Of a stretch of 64,000 bases of DNA, positions 41,913 through 50,812 are shown piece by piece (within the stretch, counting starts at the first letter, position 1; the number at the start of each line of letters is the position of its first letter). Position numbers and translations under genes: made by a program. The notes under the pieces are model-generated. The model had not been told where the DNA came from. It was given only the letters and a program-made list of their open reading frames with translations, and made no database searches. This DNA comes from Pseudomonas yamanorum. Its GTDB lineage: Bacteria; Pseudomonadota; Gammaproteobacteria; Pseudomonadales; Pseudomonadaceae. The stretch lies in contig NZ_JACARE010000044.1 of the NCBI RefSeq assembly GCF_013386765.1, forward strand, positions 1 to 64,000, given 5' to 3'.

Positions 41913-42692
41913 ATGTCTGAAGAACGCAACAGCTTGCACAACCAATCCCTGGAAAAAGGCCTGTCGGTGCTCAAGGCATTCAGCGCACAGCGCCGCAGCA
42001 TGAGCCTTGCAGAGGTGGCGGAGGCTGCCGGCATGACCAAAAGTTCGGCCCAGCGCATGGTGTTTACTCTGGAGAGCCTGGGTTACCTTCGGAAACACTC
42101 GCGCACCCGTCATTACCAACTCACCCCCCGGGTGCTGGAGTTGGGCTTCAGTTATCTGGATGCGCATTCGCTGATTGAACTGGCCAACCCGTTCTTGTCG
42201 GAATTGACTCGCCTGACCGGAGAAACCTCGTGCCTGACGGAGCCTGCGGGTTACGACATGACGTACATCGCGCGCTTCGTCAGCTCAGGCTTTGTGCCGG
42301 TGCACATGCCGATTGGCTCGCGGGTGCCGATGTACTGCACGGCGTCGGGCCGGGCGTATTTGAGTGCGTTGCCGCAGGATGAGGCGTTGGCGTTGATCGA
42401 GCACAGCCAGCGGGTGGCGCATACCAGCCAGACGTTGACGGACGTCGACAGGATCATGGAGTCGTTGCAGCAGGTGCGCGAGCAGGGCTATGCGGTGAAT
42501 GGGCAGGAGCTGTTCCTGGGGGACATGACCATCGGCGCGCCGGTGCTGGGGGCGAATGGCCGGCCGGTGGCGGCGGTGCATGTGGTGGCGCCCACCAGTC
42601 GCTGGAGCCGGGCGGATGCCGAGAAGCAGCTGGCGCCGGCGTTGTTGCAGTGTTCAAGGGCGTTGAGTAATTCGGCGCGCAATCTTGAATAG
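41913..42692 (+). CDS. IclR-family transcriptional regulator
   Basis: A 259-aa regulator. N-terminal winged helix SLEKGLSVLKAFSAQRRSMSLAEVAEAAGMTKSSAQRMVFTLESLGYL near 10-57, and a C-terminal GAF-like effector domain with MPIGSRVPMYCTASGRAYLSALP near 133-155 and GYAVNGQELFLGDMTIGAPVLGANGRPVAAVHVVAP. It is divergent from the amino-acid importer operon and presumably controls it in response to the substrate. Confidence 0.9.
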   Translation: MSEERNSLHNQSLEKGLSVLKAFSAQRRSMSLAEVAEAAGMTKSSAQRMVFTLESLGYLRKHSRTRHYQLTPRVLELGFSYLDAHSLIELANPFLSELTRLTGETSCLTEPAGYDMTYIARFVSSGFVPVHMPIGSRVPMYCTASGRAYLSALPQDEALALIEHSQRVAHTSQTLTDVDRIMESLQQVREQGYAVNGQELFLGDMTIGAPVLGANGRPVAAVHVVAPTSRWSRADAEKQLAPALLQCSRALSNSARNLE

Positions 42693-42708
42693 AAGTGAAC
42701 ACCGTCAG

Positions 42709-42797
42709 TGTGGGAGCTGGCTTGCCTGCGATAGCGGCGTGTCAGGCAATATAACCTGCACTGACCCACCGCTATCGCAGGCAAGCCAGCTCCCACA
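42709..42797. repeat. Long inverted intergenic repeat, copy 2
   Basis: TGTGGGAGCTGGCTTGCCTG at the left is inverted as AGGCAAGCCAGCTCCCACA at the right, with the inner segments GATAGCGG and CCGCTATC also pairing. It lies between the convergent IclR and saccharopine-dehydrogenase-like genes. Confidence 0.88.
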
Positions 42798-42837
42798 TTT
42801 GATTTTCATTGGGTTTGAGGTTTGGGTTGGCCCCAAC

Positions 42838-42868
42838 AAAAAATGCGCCCCTTCGGGCGCATTTTTTT
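42838..42868. terminator. Bidirectional rho-independent terminator
   Basis: ATGCGCCC and GGGCGCAT (stem 42843-42862) with loop CTTC, A-run on the left and seven Ts on the right. It can end transcripts from both the IclR gene and the convergent polyamine operon. Confidence 0.9.
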
Positions 42869-42888
42869 GTGCGGTCAGCTATCGCCTG

Positions 42889-44133
42889 TCAGGCAATCGC
42901 ATCCCAGGCACGGTCACCGTTCTCGTCTTTGATCCGAGTCGGCAAGCCCATCACGTCCAGCGCTTTGAGGAACGGCTCAGCCGGCAGTTCCTCGACGTTG
43001 GCCATGTGCTTCACATCCCACTCGCCACGGGCAACCAGCAGCGCTGCGGCTACAGGCGGAACGCCGGCGGTGTAGGAGATGCCCTGGCTGTCGGTCTCGG
43101 CGAAGGCTTCTTCGTGACAGGCCACGTTGTAGATGAACAGCTCGCGTGGCTGGCCATCCTTGGTGCCCTTGACCAGGTCGCCGATGCAGGTCTTGCCGGT
43201 GTAGCCCGGTGCCAGCGACGACGGGTCAGGCAGCACGGCCTTGACCAGTTTCAGCGGCACGACTTCCAGGCCTTCGGCGGTAGTGACCGGTTTTTCGGAG
43301 AGCAGGCCGAGGTTTTTCAGCACGGTGAACACGTTGATGTAGTGTTCGCCGAAGCTCATCCAGAAACGCACGTTGGGCACGTCGAGGTTTTTCGACAGCG
43401 AGTGCACTTCATCGTGGCCGGTCAGGTACAGGTTCTGCGAACCGACCACAGGCAGGTCGTCGGTACGTTTGACTTCGAACATGGTGTTGCTGGTCCACTG
43501 GCTGTTCTGCCAGCTCCACACCTGTCCGGTGAATTCGCGGAAGTTGATTTCCGGGTCGAAATTGGTGGCGAAATATTTGCCGTGGGAGCCGGCATTGACG
43601 TCGAGAATGTCGATCGAATCAATGCGGTCGAAATGCTTTTGTTGCGCCAGCGCTGCATAAGCGTTGACCACACCCGGGTCGAAGCCCACGCCAAGAATGG
43701 CCGTGATGTTCTTCTGTTTGCACTCTTCCAGGTGGTTCCATTCGTAGTTGCCGTACCACGGCGGGGTCTCGCAGACCTTGCCCGGCTCTTCGTGGATGGC
43801 GGTGTCGAGGTACGCCACGCCCGTGTCGATGCAGGCACGCAGTACCGACATGTTGAGGAACGCGGAACCGACGTTGATGACGATCTGCGATTCGGTCTCG
43901 CGGATCAGAGCCTTGGTCGCTTCCACGTCCAGAGCGTTCAGCGCGAAGGCCTGGATGTCGGCGGGTACCTTGAGGCTACCCTTGGCCTTGACGCTTGCGA
44001 TGATGGCCTGGCATTTGGAGATGTTGCGCGACGCGATAGCAATACGACCGAGTTCGTCGTTGTGCTGCGCGCACTTGTGGGCCACCACCTTGGCGACACC
44101 TCCTGCACCAATGATAAGAACGTTCTTTTTCAA
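42889..44133 (-). CDS. Carboxynorspermidine synthase (saccharopine-dehydrogenase-like)
   Basis: A 414-aa NADPH-dependent enzyme that condenses aspartate semialdehyde with a diamine to make carboxynorspermidine or carboxyspermidine. Rossmann opening MKKNVLIIGAGGVAKVVAHKCA; YLDTAIHEEPGKVCETPPWYGNYEW near 108-132; AILGVGFDPGVVNAYAALA near 145; and the C-terminal SYTAGVPPVAAALLVARGEW near 368. It follows the decarboxylase gene by 29 bases on the same strand. Lysine-pathway saccharopine dehydrogenase is the related alternative, but the nspC neighbour decides. Confidence 0.88.
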   Translation of the reverse strand: MKKNVLIIGAGGVAKVVAHKCAQHNDELGRIAIASRNISKCQAIIASVKAKGSLKVPADIQAFALNALDVEATKALIRETESQIVINVGSAFLNMSVLRACIDTGVAYLDTAIHEEPGKVCETPPWYGNYEWNHLEECKQKNITAILGVGFDPGVVNAYAALAQQKHFDRIDSIDILDVNAGSHGKYFATNFDPEINFREFTGQVWSWQNSQWTSNTMFEVKRTDDLPVVGSQNLYLTGHDEVHSLSKNLDVPNVRFWMSFGEHYINVFTVLKNLGLLSEKPVTTAEGLEVVPLKLVKAVLPDPSSLAPGYTGKTCIGDLVKGTKDGQPRELFIYNVACHEEAFAETDSQGISYTAGVPPVAAALLVARGEWDVKHMANVEELPAEPFLKALDVMGLPTRIKDENGDRAWDAIA

Positions 44134-44162
44134 TTGCTTTATCTCTCCTTTATCTGTCCGCT

Positions 44163-45260
44163 TTACGAAAGGCTGGACAGGTAGTCGTCGTAACCAAATT
44201 CACGAACCACTTCGACTGTACCGTCGAGTTGTTTCACTACGATGGACGGCATTTTCAGGCCGTTGAACCAGTTTTTCTTGACCATGGTGTAGCCTGCCGT
44301 GTCGATGAACGACAGTCGATCGCCGATGGCCAGCGGCTGATCAAATTGGTATTCGCCGAAGATGTCCCCGGCCAGGCACGACTTGCCGCACACCATGTAG
44401 GTGTGTTCGCCACTGCTTGGCGCCAGCTTGGCGTTCAGGCGATAGATCAGCAGGTCCAGCAGGTGGGCTTCGATGGAGCTGTCTACCACGGCGAGGTTCT
44501 TGCCGTTGTAGAGGGTGTCGAGCACGGTCACTTCCAGGGAGGCGCTGTTGGTGATCGCCGCTTCGCCGGGTTCCAGGTACACCTGCACGTCGTACTTCTG
44601 CGAGAACGCCTTGAGGCGCTGGCAGAAGGCGTCGATGGCATAGCCTTCACCGGTGAAGTGGATGCCGCCGCCGAGGCTGACCCAGTTGACCTTGTGCAGC
44701 AGTGCGCCGAAGCGTTCTTCGATGGTGTTGAGCATCTGGTCGAACAGGTTGAAGTCACCGTTCTCGCAGTTGTTGTGGAACATGAAGCCGGAGATCTGCT
44801 CGATCACGCCTTCGATCTTCACCGGGTCCCATTCGCCCAGGCGGCTGAACGGGCGCGCCGGGTCGGCCAGCAGGTAGTCGGAGCTGCTCACTTGCGGGTT
44901 GACGCGCAGGCCGCGGGTCTTGCCTTCGCTGCGCTCGGCAAAGCGCTGCAGTTGGCTGATGGAGTTGAAGATGATCTTGTCGCAGTTATCCAGCATCTCT
45001 TCGACTTCATCGTCGGCCCAGGCCACGCTGTAGGCGTGGGCTTCACCTTCGAACTTCTGGCGACCCAGCTTGAGCTCGTACAGCGACGACGAGGTGGTGC
45101 CGTCCATGTATTCCTGCATCAGGTCGAACACCGACCAGGTAGCGAAACACTTGAGGGCCAGCAGAGCCTTGGCGCCGGACTGTTCGCGCACGTAGGCGAT
45201 CTTCTGCATGTTGACCAGAAGCTTCTGTTTGTCGATGAGGTAGTACGGCGTTTTGATCAT
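44163..45260 (-). CDS. nspC: Carboxynorspermidine decarboxylase
   Basis: A 365-aa PLP-dependent decarboxylase of the alanine-racemase fold, from ATG 45260 (MIKTPYYLIDKQKLLVNM); a longer in-frame opening of 14 residues is not typical. The PLP lysine is in ALLALKCFATWSVFDL near Lys37; VSLGGGIHFTGEGY near 228 and AYSVAWADDEVEEMLD in the barrel; HTYMVCGKSCLAGDIFGEY near 293 carries the substrate-site Cys. It removes CO2 from carboxynorspermidine or carboxyspermidine, giving norspermidine or spermidine. The pair is an alternative to SpeD/SpeE. Confidence 0.9.
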   Translation of the reverse strand: MIKTPYYLIDKQKLLVNMQKIAYVREQSGAKALLALKCFATWSVFDLMQEYMDGTTSSSLYELKLGRQKFEGEAHAYSVAWADDEVEEMLDNCDKIIFNSISQLQRFAERSEGKTRGLRVNPQVSSSDYLLADPARPFSRLGEWDPVKIEGVIEQISGFMFHNNCENGDFNLFDQMLNTIEERFGALLHKVNWVSLGGGIHFTGEGYAIDAFCQRLKAFSQKYDVQVYLEPGEAAITNSASLEVTVLDTLYNGKNLAVVDSSIEAHLLDLLIYRLNAKLAPSSGEHTYMVCGKSCLAGDIFGEYQFDQPLAIGDRLSFIDTAGYTMVKKNWFNGLKMPSIVVKQLDGTVEVVREFGYDDYLSSLS

Positions 45261-45389
45261 TTTCAGAGCCTGCGGCGGTGCCTGCCAAAAAAGGACACGC
45301 ATTGTGCCCGCACTTGGGACAGATCGAAAGGTTAGTCAGCGGAATTTGCGCGCCCGGTTATAAGCTGACCTGTGAATATGACAGCCTGT

Positions 45390-45889
45390 GGGTATGATGA
45401 GCCGCATTGGATACGGATCCCGGCTTTGGCGACGAGAGGTGAGAATGGACGCATGGACACTATTTGCTCGCCAGTTTTCGCAGCGGCTCCCTGCGTCGGC
45501 ATGTGGTGCATGAAGTGCATCATTGCCTGCGCATGGCGGGCCCGGGTTATGGCTGGACGCTGGGAGAGGCCATGGTCAGCGAAGGGCTGGCCGGGCAGTT
45601 TGTGCGGCGGGTGCTGAGCAGTGAGCCGGAGCTGTGGGAGAGGGCGCTTGCACCCGAGGAGCTGCTGAGTTCACCGGTAGAGTTCCAGCTTCTGGAGGCC
45701 ACGTATTACGACCACAGCGAATGGTTCTTCGGCACCGGGACGCGGCCGAGGTGGCTGGGGTACACGTTGGGGTATCAGATGGTGGAAGCCTGGCTGGCAA
45801 CGCTGGGTGAGGTGGACGCTGCCACGTGGGTCAACGTGCCCGCGCAAGACATACTCGCCAACGCCGCCAAAAAGGGGCTGGTGGCCTGA
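45390..45889 (+). pseudogene. Truncated, frameshifted DUF2268-type zinc-protease-like gene
   Basis: From about 45464 the frame encodes ASFRSGSLRRHVVHEVHHCLRMAGPGYGWTLGEAMVSEGLAGQFV and a C-terminal WFFGTGTRPRWLGYTLGYQMVEAWL, which reads as a DUF2268 protein with its HEVHH zinc motif. The expected preceding segment is found in another frame (GYDEPHWIRIPALATRGENGRMD, about 45390-45458), so a frameshift separates them. Roughly 80 further N-terminal residues expected for the family are missing. No good start exists in the HEVHH frame (only a TTG at 45464). Likely a decaying gene. Confidence 0.6.
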
Positions 45890-45911
45890 CCATCCAGCAA
45901 CATCGGTCCCC

Positions 45912-46021
45912 TGTGGGAGCTGTCGAGCTTTAGCGAGGCTGCGATGGCGGCGGCACATTCAATAGAAGTGTCGCCTGACCCACCGCTATCGCAGCCTCGC
46001 TAAAGCTCGACAGCTCCTACA
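45912..46021. repeat. Long inverted intergenic repeat, variant arm
   Basis: TGTGGGAGCTGTCGAGCTTTA at the left is inverted at the right as TAAAGCTCGACAGCTCCTACA, with inner GCGAGGCTGCGAT/ATCGCAGCCTCGC pairing. The outer TGTGGGAGCTG and inner CTGACCCACCGCTATCGCAG match the other copies, but the arm middle differs, so this is a second subfamily. Confidence 0.85.
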
Positions 46022-46121
46022 TGAGATGTTCAGCGAACTCCCAAACCCCGCCCACGCTGACATCAAACCGTCATCTCCCCATCGCCTGACTGCCACATTC
46101 CCCCGTTACTGTCCTCGCCAA

Positions 46122-46135
46122 TGAGATCGATCTCA
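46122..46135. promoter_or_regulatory. Palindromic operator before the LacI/ABC operon
   Basis: TGAGATCGATCTCA is a perfect 14-base palindrome ending 11 bases before the ATG of the LacI-type gene. As that gene is first in the operon, this fits autoregulation and control of the transporter genes. Confidence 0.6.
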
Positions 46136-46146
46136 AGCGAGTGACA

Positions 46147-47151
46147 ATGACTGATTTGAAAGACGTAGCCCGGTTGGCCGGCGTATCCCGCGCCACCGCC
46201 GCCCGGACCTTTGCTTCCCCCGAGCAGGTACGCCCGGCCACCCGCGAGCAGGTCTTCGCCGCCGCCCGCGAGCTGGGCTTTCGGCCCAACCTGCTGGGCC
46301 GCCAACTGCGGCTGCAAACCACCAACCTGATCGGCGTGGTGGTGCCCAACCTGCTTAACCCGGTGTTCGCCGAGCAGTTCCAGGCCATGGAGCGCGCGGC
46401 ACGCCTGCGTGGCTATAACCTGTTGCTGGCGACCACCGACTACAGCGCCGAGCGCGAAAGCAGCGTGGTGGAAGAGCTGCTGCGCCAGCGCGTCGACGGC
46501 CTGGTGCTGACCGTCACCGACGCCGAAAGCAACAGCGTGCTCCACAGCCTGGCCACGGAAGAAACGCCGTTCGTGCTGGCCTACCACCAACCCGACAACC
46601 CCAACTACAGCGCCGTCTCGGTGGACAACCGCGCCGGCATGGCCCTCGCTACCCGTTATCTGCTGGAAGCGGGCCATCGCCGCATCGCCATGGTCGCCGG
46701 CCCTGCGTTGCAGTCCGACCGGGCGCGCCTGCGTTATGCCGGGTATTGCGATGCCATGGGCGAGTACGGCCTTGATAGCCAATCGGTGATCGAAATGCCG
46801 GCCCATACCCAAGCCGAGTTCGCTGCCGTCGAGCCCTTTTTGCAAGGCCCGCAGGCACCCACGGCGCTGGTCTGCTCCAACGATTTTCTCGCCATCAGCC
46901 TGATCGCCGAACTGCGCCGGCACGCCTGGAATGTGCCCGAGCAACTTTCGGTGATGGGGTTTGACGGCATTTCCCTGGGCACCCAGATGCACCCGACGTT
47001 GTGCAGCGTGGTGCAGCCCATCGCGCTTTTGGCCAGCACCGTGATCGACCAACTGCTGGCGCAGATCGCCGGCAACGCCCCGGTTTCCCATTGCCTGCCG
47101 TGCCATATCCGGCCGGGCGAAAGCACCCAACCCCATAAAGGAGACGCTTGA
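46147..47151 (+). CDS. LacI-family regulator of the organophosphate-type ABC operon
   Basis: A 334-aa repressor: helix-turn-helix LKDVARLAGVSRATAARTFASPEQVRPATREQV at 4-36 and effector domain with IGVVVPNLLNPVFAEQFQAMERAARLRGY near 62-90 and LSVMGFDGISLGTQMHPTLCSVVQP near 265. Its stop overlaps the binding-protein ATG by one base. A GTG two codons upstream is possible. In most operons of this kind the regulator senses the transported substrate or its product. Confidence 0.88.
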   Translation: MTDLKDVARLAGVSRATAARTFASPEQVRPATREQVFAAARELGFRPNLLGRQLRLQTTNLIGVVVPNLLNPVFAEQFQAMERAARLRGYNLLLATTDYSAERESSVVEELLRQRVDGLVLTVTDAESNSVLHSLATEETPFVLAYHQPDNPNYSAVSVDNRAGMALATRYLLEAGHRRIAMVAGPALQSDRARLRYAGYCDAMGEYGLDSQSVIEMPAHTQAEFAAVEPFLQGPQAPTALVCSNDFLAISLIAELRRHAWNVPEQLSVMGFDGISLGTQMHPTLCSVVQPIALLASTVIDQLLAQIAGNAPVSHCLPCHIRPGESTQPHKGDA

Positions 47152-48155
47152 TGAGCATGCTCAGTAAAACCCTGGCGGCATTGCTGCTGTGCGGCGCGGC
47201 CAGCCTGGCCCAGGCCGCCGACACCGCGATTTGCTACAACTGCCCGCCAGACTGGGCGGACTGGGGCACGCAACTCAAGGCCATCGCCGCGAGCACTGGC
47301 GTGCAGGTGCCGCTGGACAACAAGAACTCCGGCCAGTCCCTGGCGCAGTTGGTGGCCGAGAAAGCCGCGCCGGTGGCCGATGTCGTCTACTACGGCGTGA
47401 CGTTCGGCCTGCAAGCGCAGAAGGCTGCGGTGGTGGAGGGCTATAAACCCAAAGGCTGGGAACAGATTCCCGCCGGCCTGAAAGACCCTGACGGCCAGTG
47501 GTTCGCGATTCACTCCGGCACCCTGGGCATCATGGTCAACGTCGACGCCCTGGGTGGCCTGCCGGTGCCGCAAAGCTGGGCCGACCTGCTCAAGCCTGAG
47601 TACAAAGGCATGGTCGGCTACCTCGACCCTTCCAGCGCCTTCGTCGGCTACGTCTCTGCGGTGGCGATCAACCGCGCCATGGGCGGCGACCTCGACAACT
47701 TCGCCCCGGCCATCGACTACTTCCAGAAGCTCTCGAAAAACGCCCCCATCGTGCCCAAGCAAACCGCCTACGCACGGGTGCTTTCCGGCGAGTTGCCGAT
47801 CTTGGTGGACTACGACTTCAACGCCTACCGCGCCCGCTACAAGGACAACGCCAACGTGGCCTTCGTGATTCCCAGGGAAGGCAGCATCAGCGTGCCGTAC
47901 GTGATGAGCCTGGTGGCGAACGCGCCGCATCGTGCCAATGGTGAAAAGGTCCTGGATTTCGTGCTGTCCGATCAAGGCCAGGCACTCTGGGCCAAGGCCT
48001 ACCTGCGCCCGGTGCGGCCGGTGAAGATGCCGGCGGACGTCGCCGCGCAGTTTCTGCCGGACAGCGACTATGCCCGGGCCGGCGTGGTGGATTACCAGAA
48101 AATGGCCGCTGTGCAGGAAGCCTTCGCCGCGCGCTACCTGAGTGAGGTCAAGTAA
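47151..48155 (+). CDS. ABC transporter periplasmic binding protein (putrescine/iron/phosphonate-like class)
   Basis: A 334-aa secreted protein with signal MSMLSKTLAALLLCGAASLAQAA and AAGGAG before the ATG. It has the class I binding fold of the Fe3+/thiamine/2-aminoethylphosphonate group (SBP_bac_6-like): VADVVYYGVTFGLQAQKAAVV near 78, VPQSWADLLKPEYKGMVGYLDPSSAFVGYVSAV near 140-172. Two cysteines in the mature N-terminus (CYNC) could form a disulfide. With the GpdQ-like enzyme downstream, the cargo may be a glycerophosphodiester or related compound. Confidence 0.83.
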   Translation: MSMLSKTLAALLLCGAASLAQAADTAICYNCPPDWADWGTQLKAIAASTGVQVPLDNKNSGQSLAQLVAEKAAPVADVVYYGVTFGLQAQKAAVVEGYKPKGWEQIPAGLKDPDGQWFAIHSGTLGIMVNVDALGGLPVPQSWADLLKPEYKGMVGYLDPSSAFVGYVSAVAINRAMGGDLDNFAPAIDYFQKLSKNAPIVPKQTAYARVLSGELPILVDYDFNAYRARYKDNANVAFVIPREGSISVPYVMSLVANAPHRANGEKVLDFVLSDQGQALWAKAYLRPVRPVKMPADVAAQFLPDSDYARAGVVDYQKMAAVQEAFAARYLSEVK

Positions 48156-48977
48156 GTGAAGGCACTTTTGCGGCCAAATCCCGCCTGGGCGCTGGCCCCG
48201 GCGTTTGCGGTGCTGCTCGCCTTCTGGCTGTTGCCGTTGGCGCACCTGCTGGTGCTGGGGGGCGAAAGCCGTGACAGCAACGGCAGCGGTTACTGGCAGG
48301 TCCTGAGCAGCGCGCAATACCTGGGCAGCCTGGCGCAAACCTGCGTGCTCGCGGTGCTGGTGACGTTGGCGGCGCTGCTGGTGGGCGGCATCGCCGGTGT
48401 GTTTCTCGCCCGCCAGCAATTCTTCGGGCGTTCGGCGCTGGTGGCGCTGCTGACGTTTCCCCTGGCGTTCCCCGGTGTGGTGGTGGGCTTCCTGGTGATC
48501 CTGCTGGCGGGCCGCCAGGGCTTGTTTGCCGCCCTGGGATTGCAGTTGGCCGGCGAGCGCTGGATCTTTGCCTATTCCCTGGCAGGGCTGTTTGTCGGCT
48601 ACCTGTACTTCTCGATTCCACGGGTGATCCTCACGGTGATGGCGGCGTGTGAAAGCCTCGACCGCAGCCTGGAGGAAGCCGCCCATTCACTGGGTGCCGG
48701 GCATTGGCGGGTGGTGTGCGATGTGATCGTGCCGGGCCTGGCGCCGGCGTTGGCCTCGTGCGGGGCGATCTGTTTTGCCACGTCCATGGGCGCCTTCGGC
48801 ACCGCGTTCACCCTGGGCACGCGGCTGAACGTGACGCCCGTCGCCATCTATAACGTGTTCACCAACTACGCCAATTTTGCCGTGGCGGCCGCGCTCTCGG
48901 TGGTGCTCGGTGCGGTGACCTGGGCCGTGCTGTTGCTCACGCGGCGCCTGGTGAAAAACGCGGGGACGGTCCTGTGA
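48156..48977 (+). CDS. ABC transporter permease 1
   Basis: A 273-aa inner-membrane protein with about six spans and the EAA loop ESLDRSLEEAAHSLGAGHWRVVCDVIVPGLAPALAS near 167-202. The GTG start is adjacent to the upstream TAA, and the gene overlaps permease 2 as GTGA. Together with permease 2 it forms the channel of the importer. Confidence 0.88.
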   Translation: MKALLRPNPAWALAPAFAVLLAFWLLPLAHLLVLGGESRDSNGSGYWQVLSSAQYLGSLAQTCVLAVLVTLAALLVGGIAGVFLARQQFFGRSALVALLTFPLAFPGVVVGFLVILLAGRQGLFAALGLQLAGERWIFAYSLAGLFVGYLYFSIPRVILTVMAACESLDRSLEEAAHSLGAGHWRVVCDVIVPGLAPALASCGAICFATSMGAFGTAFTLGTRLNVTPVAIYNVFTNYANFAVAAALSVVLGAVTWAVLLLTRRLVKNAGTVL

Positions 48978-49768
48978 AGCGCTCATCGCTGTTTGTCATC
49001 CAACTGTTGTTTACCTTGCTGGTCTGCGCCTTCATGTTGGTGCCGGTATTGATGTCATTGCTGGCGGGGCTGACGCGCAATTTCTTCGTCGGCCTGTCCA
49101 GCGGCCTGACCTTCGACTGGTTGATCCAGGTGTGGCAGGCCTACTCGCCGACGGTCTGGCTCTCGCTGCAATTGGCCCTGGCCTGCGCGGTATGCGTCTG
49201 CGTGATCGGCGTGCCGGCGGCGTACGCTTTGGTGCGCATGAACAACCGCTTCAGCCGCGCCTTCGAGGAATTGATGGTGCTGCCGGTGGCCATGCCCGGC
49301 CTGGCCAGTGCCCTGGCGTTGTTGCTGACCTACGGCCAGTTCGGCGGGTTTCGCAGCAGTTGGCTGTTCATCCTGGTGGGGCATGTGTTGTTCACCCTGC
49401 CGTTCCTGGTGCGCCCGGTGATGGCGGTGATGCAACGCCAGCAACTGCCGGTGCTGGAAGAGGCGGCGGCCAGTCTGGGTGCGGGGCCGATCAAGCGCTT
49501 TTTCAGCGTGGTGGTGCCCAACTGCCGGGCGGGGATTCTCGCCGGCGTGCTGATGGTCGTCACCTTGAGCCTGGGTGAGTTCAACCTGACCTGGATGCTC
49601 CACACGCCGATGACCAAGACCTTGCCTGTGGGCCTCGCCGACAGCTACGCCTCGGCGCGCCTGGAAATCGCCAGCGCCTACACCCTTATCTTTTTGCTGA
49701 TGATCGTGCCGCTGCTGATTGCGTTGCAGGCCATCAGCGCTCGTCTGTCCCGTGGAGAGCGTCGATGA
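48974..49768 (+). CDS. ABC transporter permease 2
   Basis: A 264-aa inner-membrane protein with about six spans and EAA loop PVLEEAAASLGAGPIKRFFSVVVPNCRAGILAG near 160-192. The GTG start overlaps the permease 1 stop, and its own stop overlaps the ATPase ATG. Such split permease pairs are normal for the SBP_bac_6 importer group. Confidence 0.88.
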   Translation: MKRSSLFVIQLLFTLLVCAFMLVPVLMSLLAGLTRNFFVGLSSGLTFDWLIQVWQAYSPTVWLSLQLALACAVCVCVIGVPAAYALVRMNNRFSRAFEELMVLPVAMPGLASALALLLTYGQFGGFRSSWLFILVGHVLFTLPFLVRPVMAVMQRQQLPVLEEAAASLGAGPIKRFFSVVVPNCRAGILAGVLMVVTLSLGEFNLTWMLHTPMTKTLPVGLADSYASARLEIASAYTLIFLLMIVPLLIALQAISARLSRGERR

Positions 49769-50796
49769 CCGCTATCACCATTCGCCTGAAGGGTTGCCGC
49801 AAGGCATTCGCCGACGGCACCGTTGCCGTGCAGAACCTCGACCTGACCATCGAGGGCGGCGAAACCCTGGCCATTCTCGGCCCCTCCGGTTGCGGCAAGA
49901 CCACCACGTTGCGCTTGATCGCCGGCCTTGAACGTCCCGATGTGGGCCAGGTTTTTTTCGGTGACAGCGACGTCACCCGCCTGCCCATCGAGCGGCGTGA
50001 CGTGGGCATGGTGTTCCAGAACTATGCGTTGTTTCCCAACCTGGATGTGGCCGGCAACATCGTTTATGGCTTGAAGATTCGCGGCATCGCGCCGGCGCAG
50101 CGCAACAAGCGCTGTGACGAACTACTGGAGCTGGTGGGCCTGCAGAATCATGGCAAGCGCAGCATCCATGAACTGTCCGGCGGCCAGCGCCAGCGTGTGG
50201 CACTGGCCCGCGCGTTGGCGCCTCGCCCCAAAGTGCTGTTGCTGGACGAACCGCTGGCCGCCCTCGACGCACAGTTGCGTGAGCGTCTGCGCAGCGAGCT
50301 GGATCAGCTGTTGCGCGGCCTGGGCATCACCTCGGTGTTCGTCACCCACGACCAGGGCGAAGCCATGGCCCTGGGGGATCGCATCCTGGTGATGGAGCAG
50401 GGGCGTATCGCGCAACTGGCCAGCCCGCGAGAGATCTACCAGCAGCCGGCCAATGCGTTTGTCGCAGGCTTCGTGGGCAACCTGAATGCCTTTTCGGTGA
50501 TCGATCGCACCGCCCATGGCCTGACGGTGTGCGGCGGCGAACTGCCGTGGCACGAACCCCATCTGCCGACCACCGTGTACTGCCGCCCCGAGCACCTGCG
50601 GGTGATGGAGAGCGAAGGGCACCTGCACGGGCACCTGCTGGCGCAGTTTTTCCAGGGCGCGCAAAGCCGTCTGCTGGTGGACGTCGGCGGCCCGCAACCG
50701 CTGCTGGTGGACAGCAACGATAACCAACTCCACGCCGTCGGCGCGCCGATTGCCCTGGCCATCGCCCCACACAAGCTGTTCACCCTGCATGCCTGA
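49765..50796 (+). CDS. ABC transporter ATP-binding protein (PotA/FbpC/UgpC-like)
   Basis: A 343-aa ATPase: Walker A GPSGCGKTTTLRLIAGL near 38, signature LSGGQRQRVALARAL near 136, Walker B VLLLDEPLAALDAQLRERL near 155 and switch VFVTHDQGEAMALGDRI near 190. A C-terminal TOBE-like domain (about 240-343, VYCRPEHLRVME) is typical of the PotA/UgpC/FbpC class and may sense regulation. It overlaps permease 2 as ATGA. Confidence 0.9.
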   Translation: MTAITIRLKGCRKAFADGTVAVQNLDLTIEGGETLAILGPSGCGKTTTLRLIAGLERPDVGQVFFGDSDVTRLPIERRDVGMVFQNYALFPNLDVAGNIVYGLKIRGIAPAQRNKRCDELLELVGLQNHGKRSIHELSGGQRQRVALARALAPRPKVLLLDEPLAALDAQLRERLRSELDQLLRGLGITSVFVTHDQGEAMALGDRILVMEQGRIAQLASPREIYQQPANAFVAGFVGNLNAFSVIDRTAHGLTVCGGELPWHEPHLPTTVYCRPEHLRVMESEGHLHGHLLAQFFQGAQSRLLVDVGGPQPLLVDSNDNQLHAVGAPIALAIAPHKLFTLHA

Positions 50797-50812
50797 CTTC
50801 AGAGAGCCTATT

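Noticed and set aside
43276..43287. Second ops-like sequence GGCGGTAGTGAC
   Set aside because: The last two bases do not fit (AC for TG) and it lies inside the carboxynorspermidine synthase gene, antisense to it.
46734..48686. 650-codon open frame opposite the LacI/ABC genes
   Set aside because: It spans three clear genes on the other strand and has no motif.
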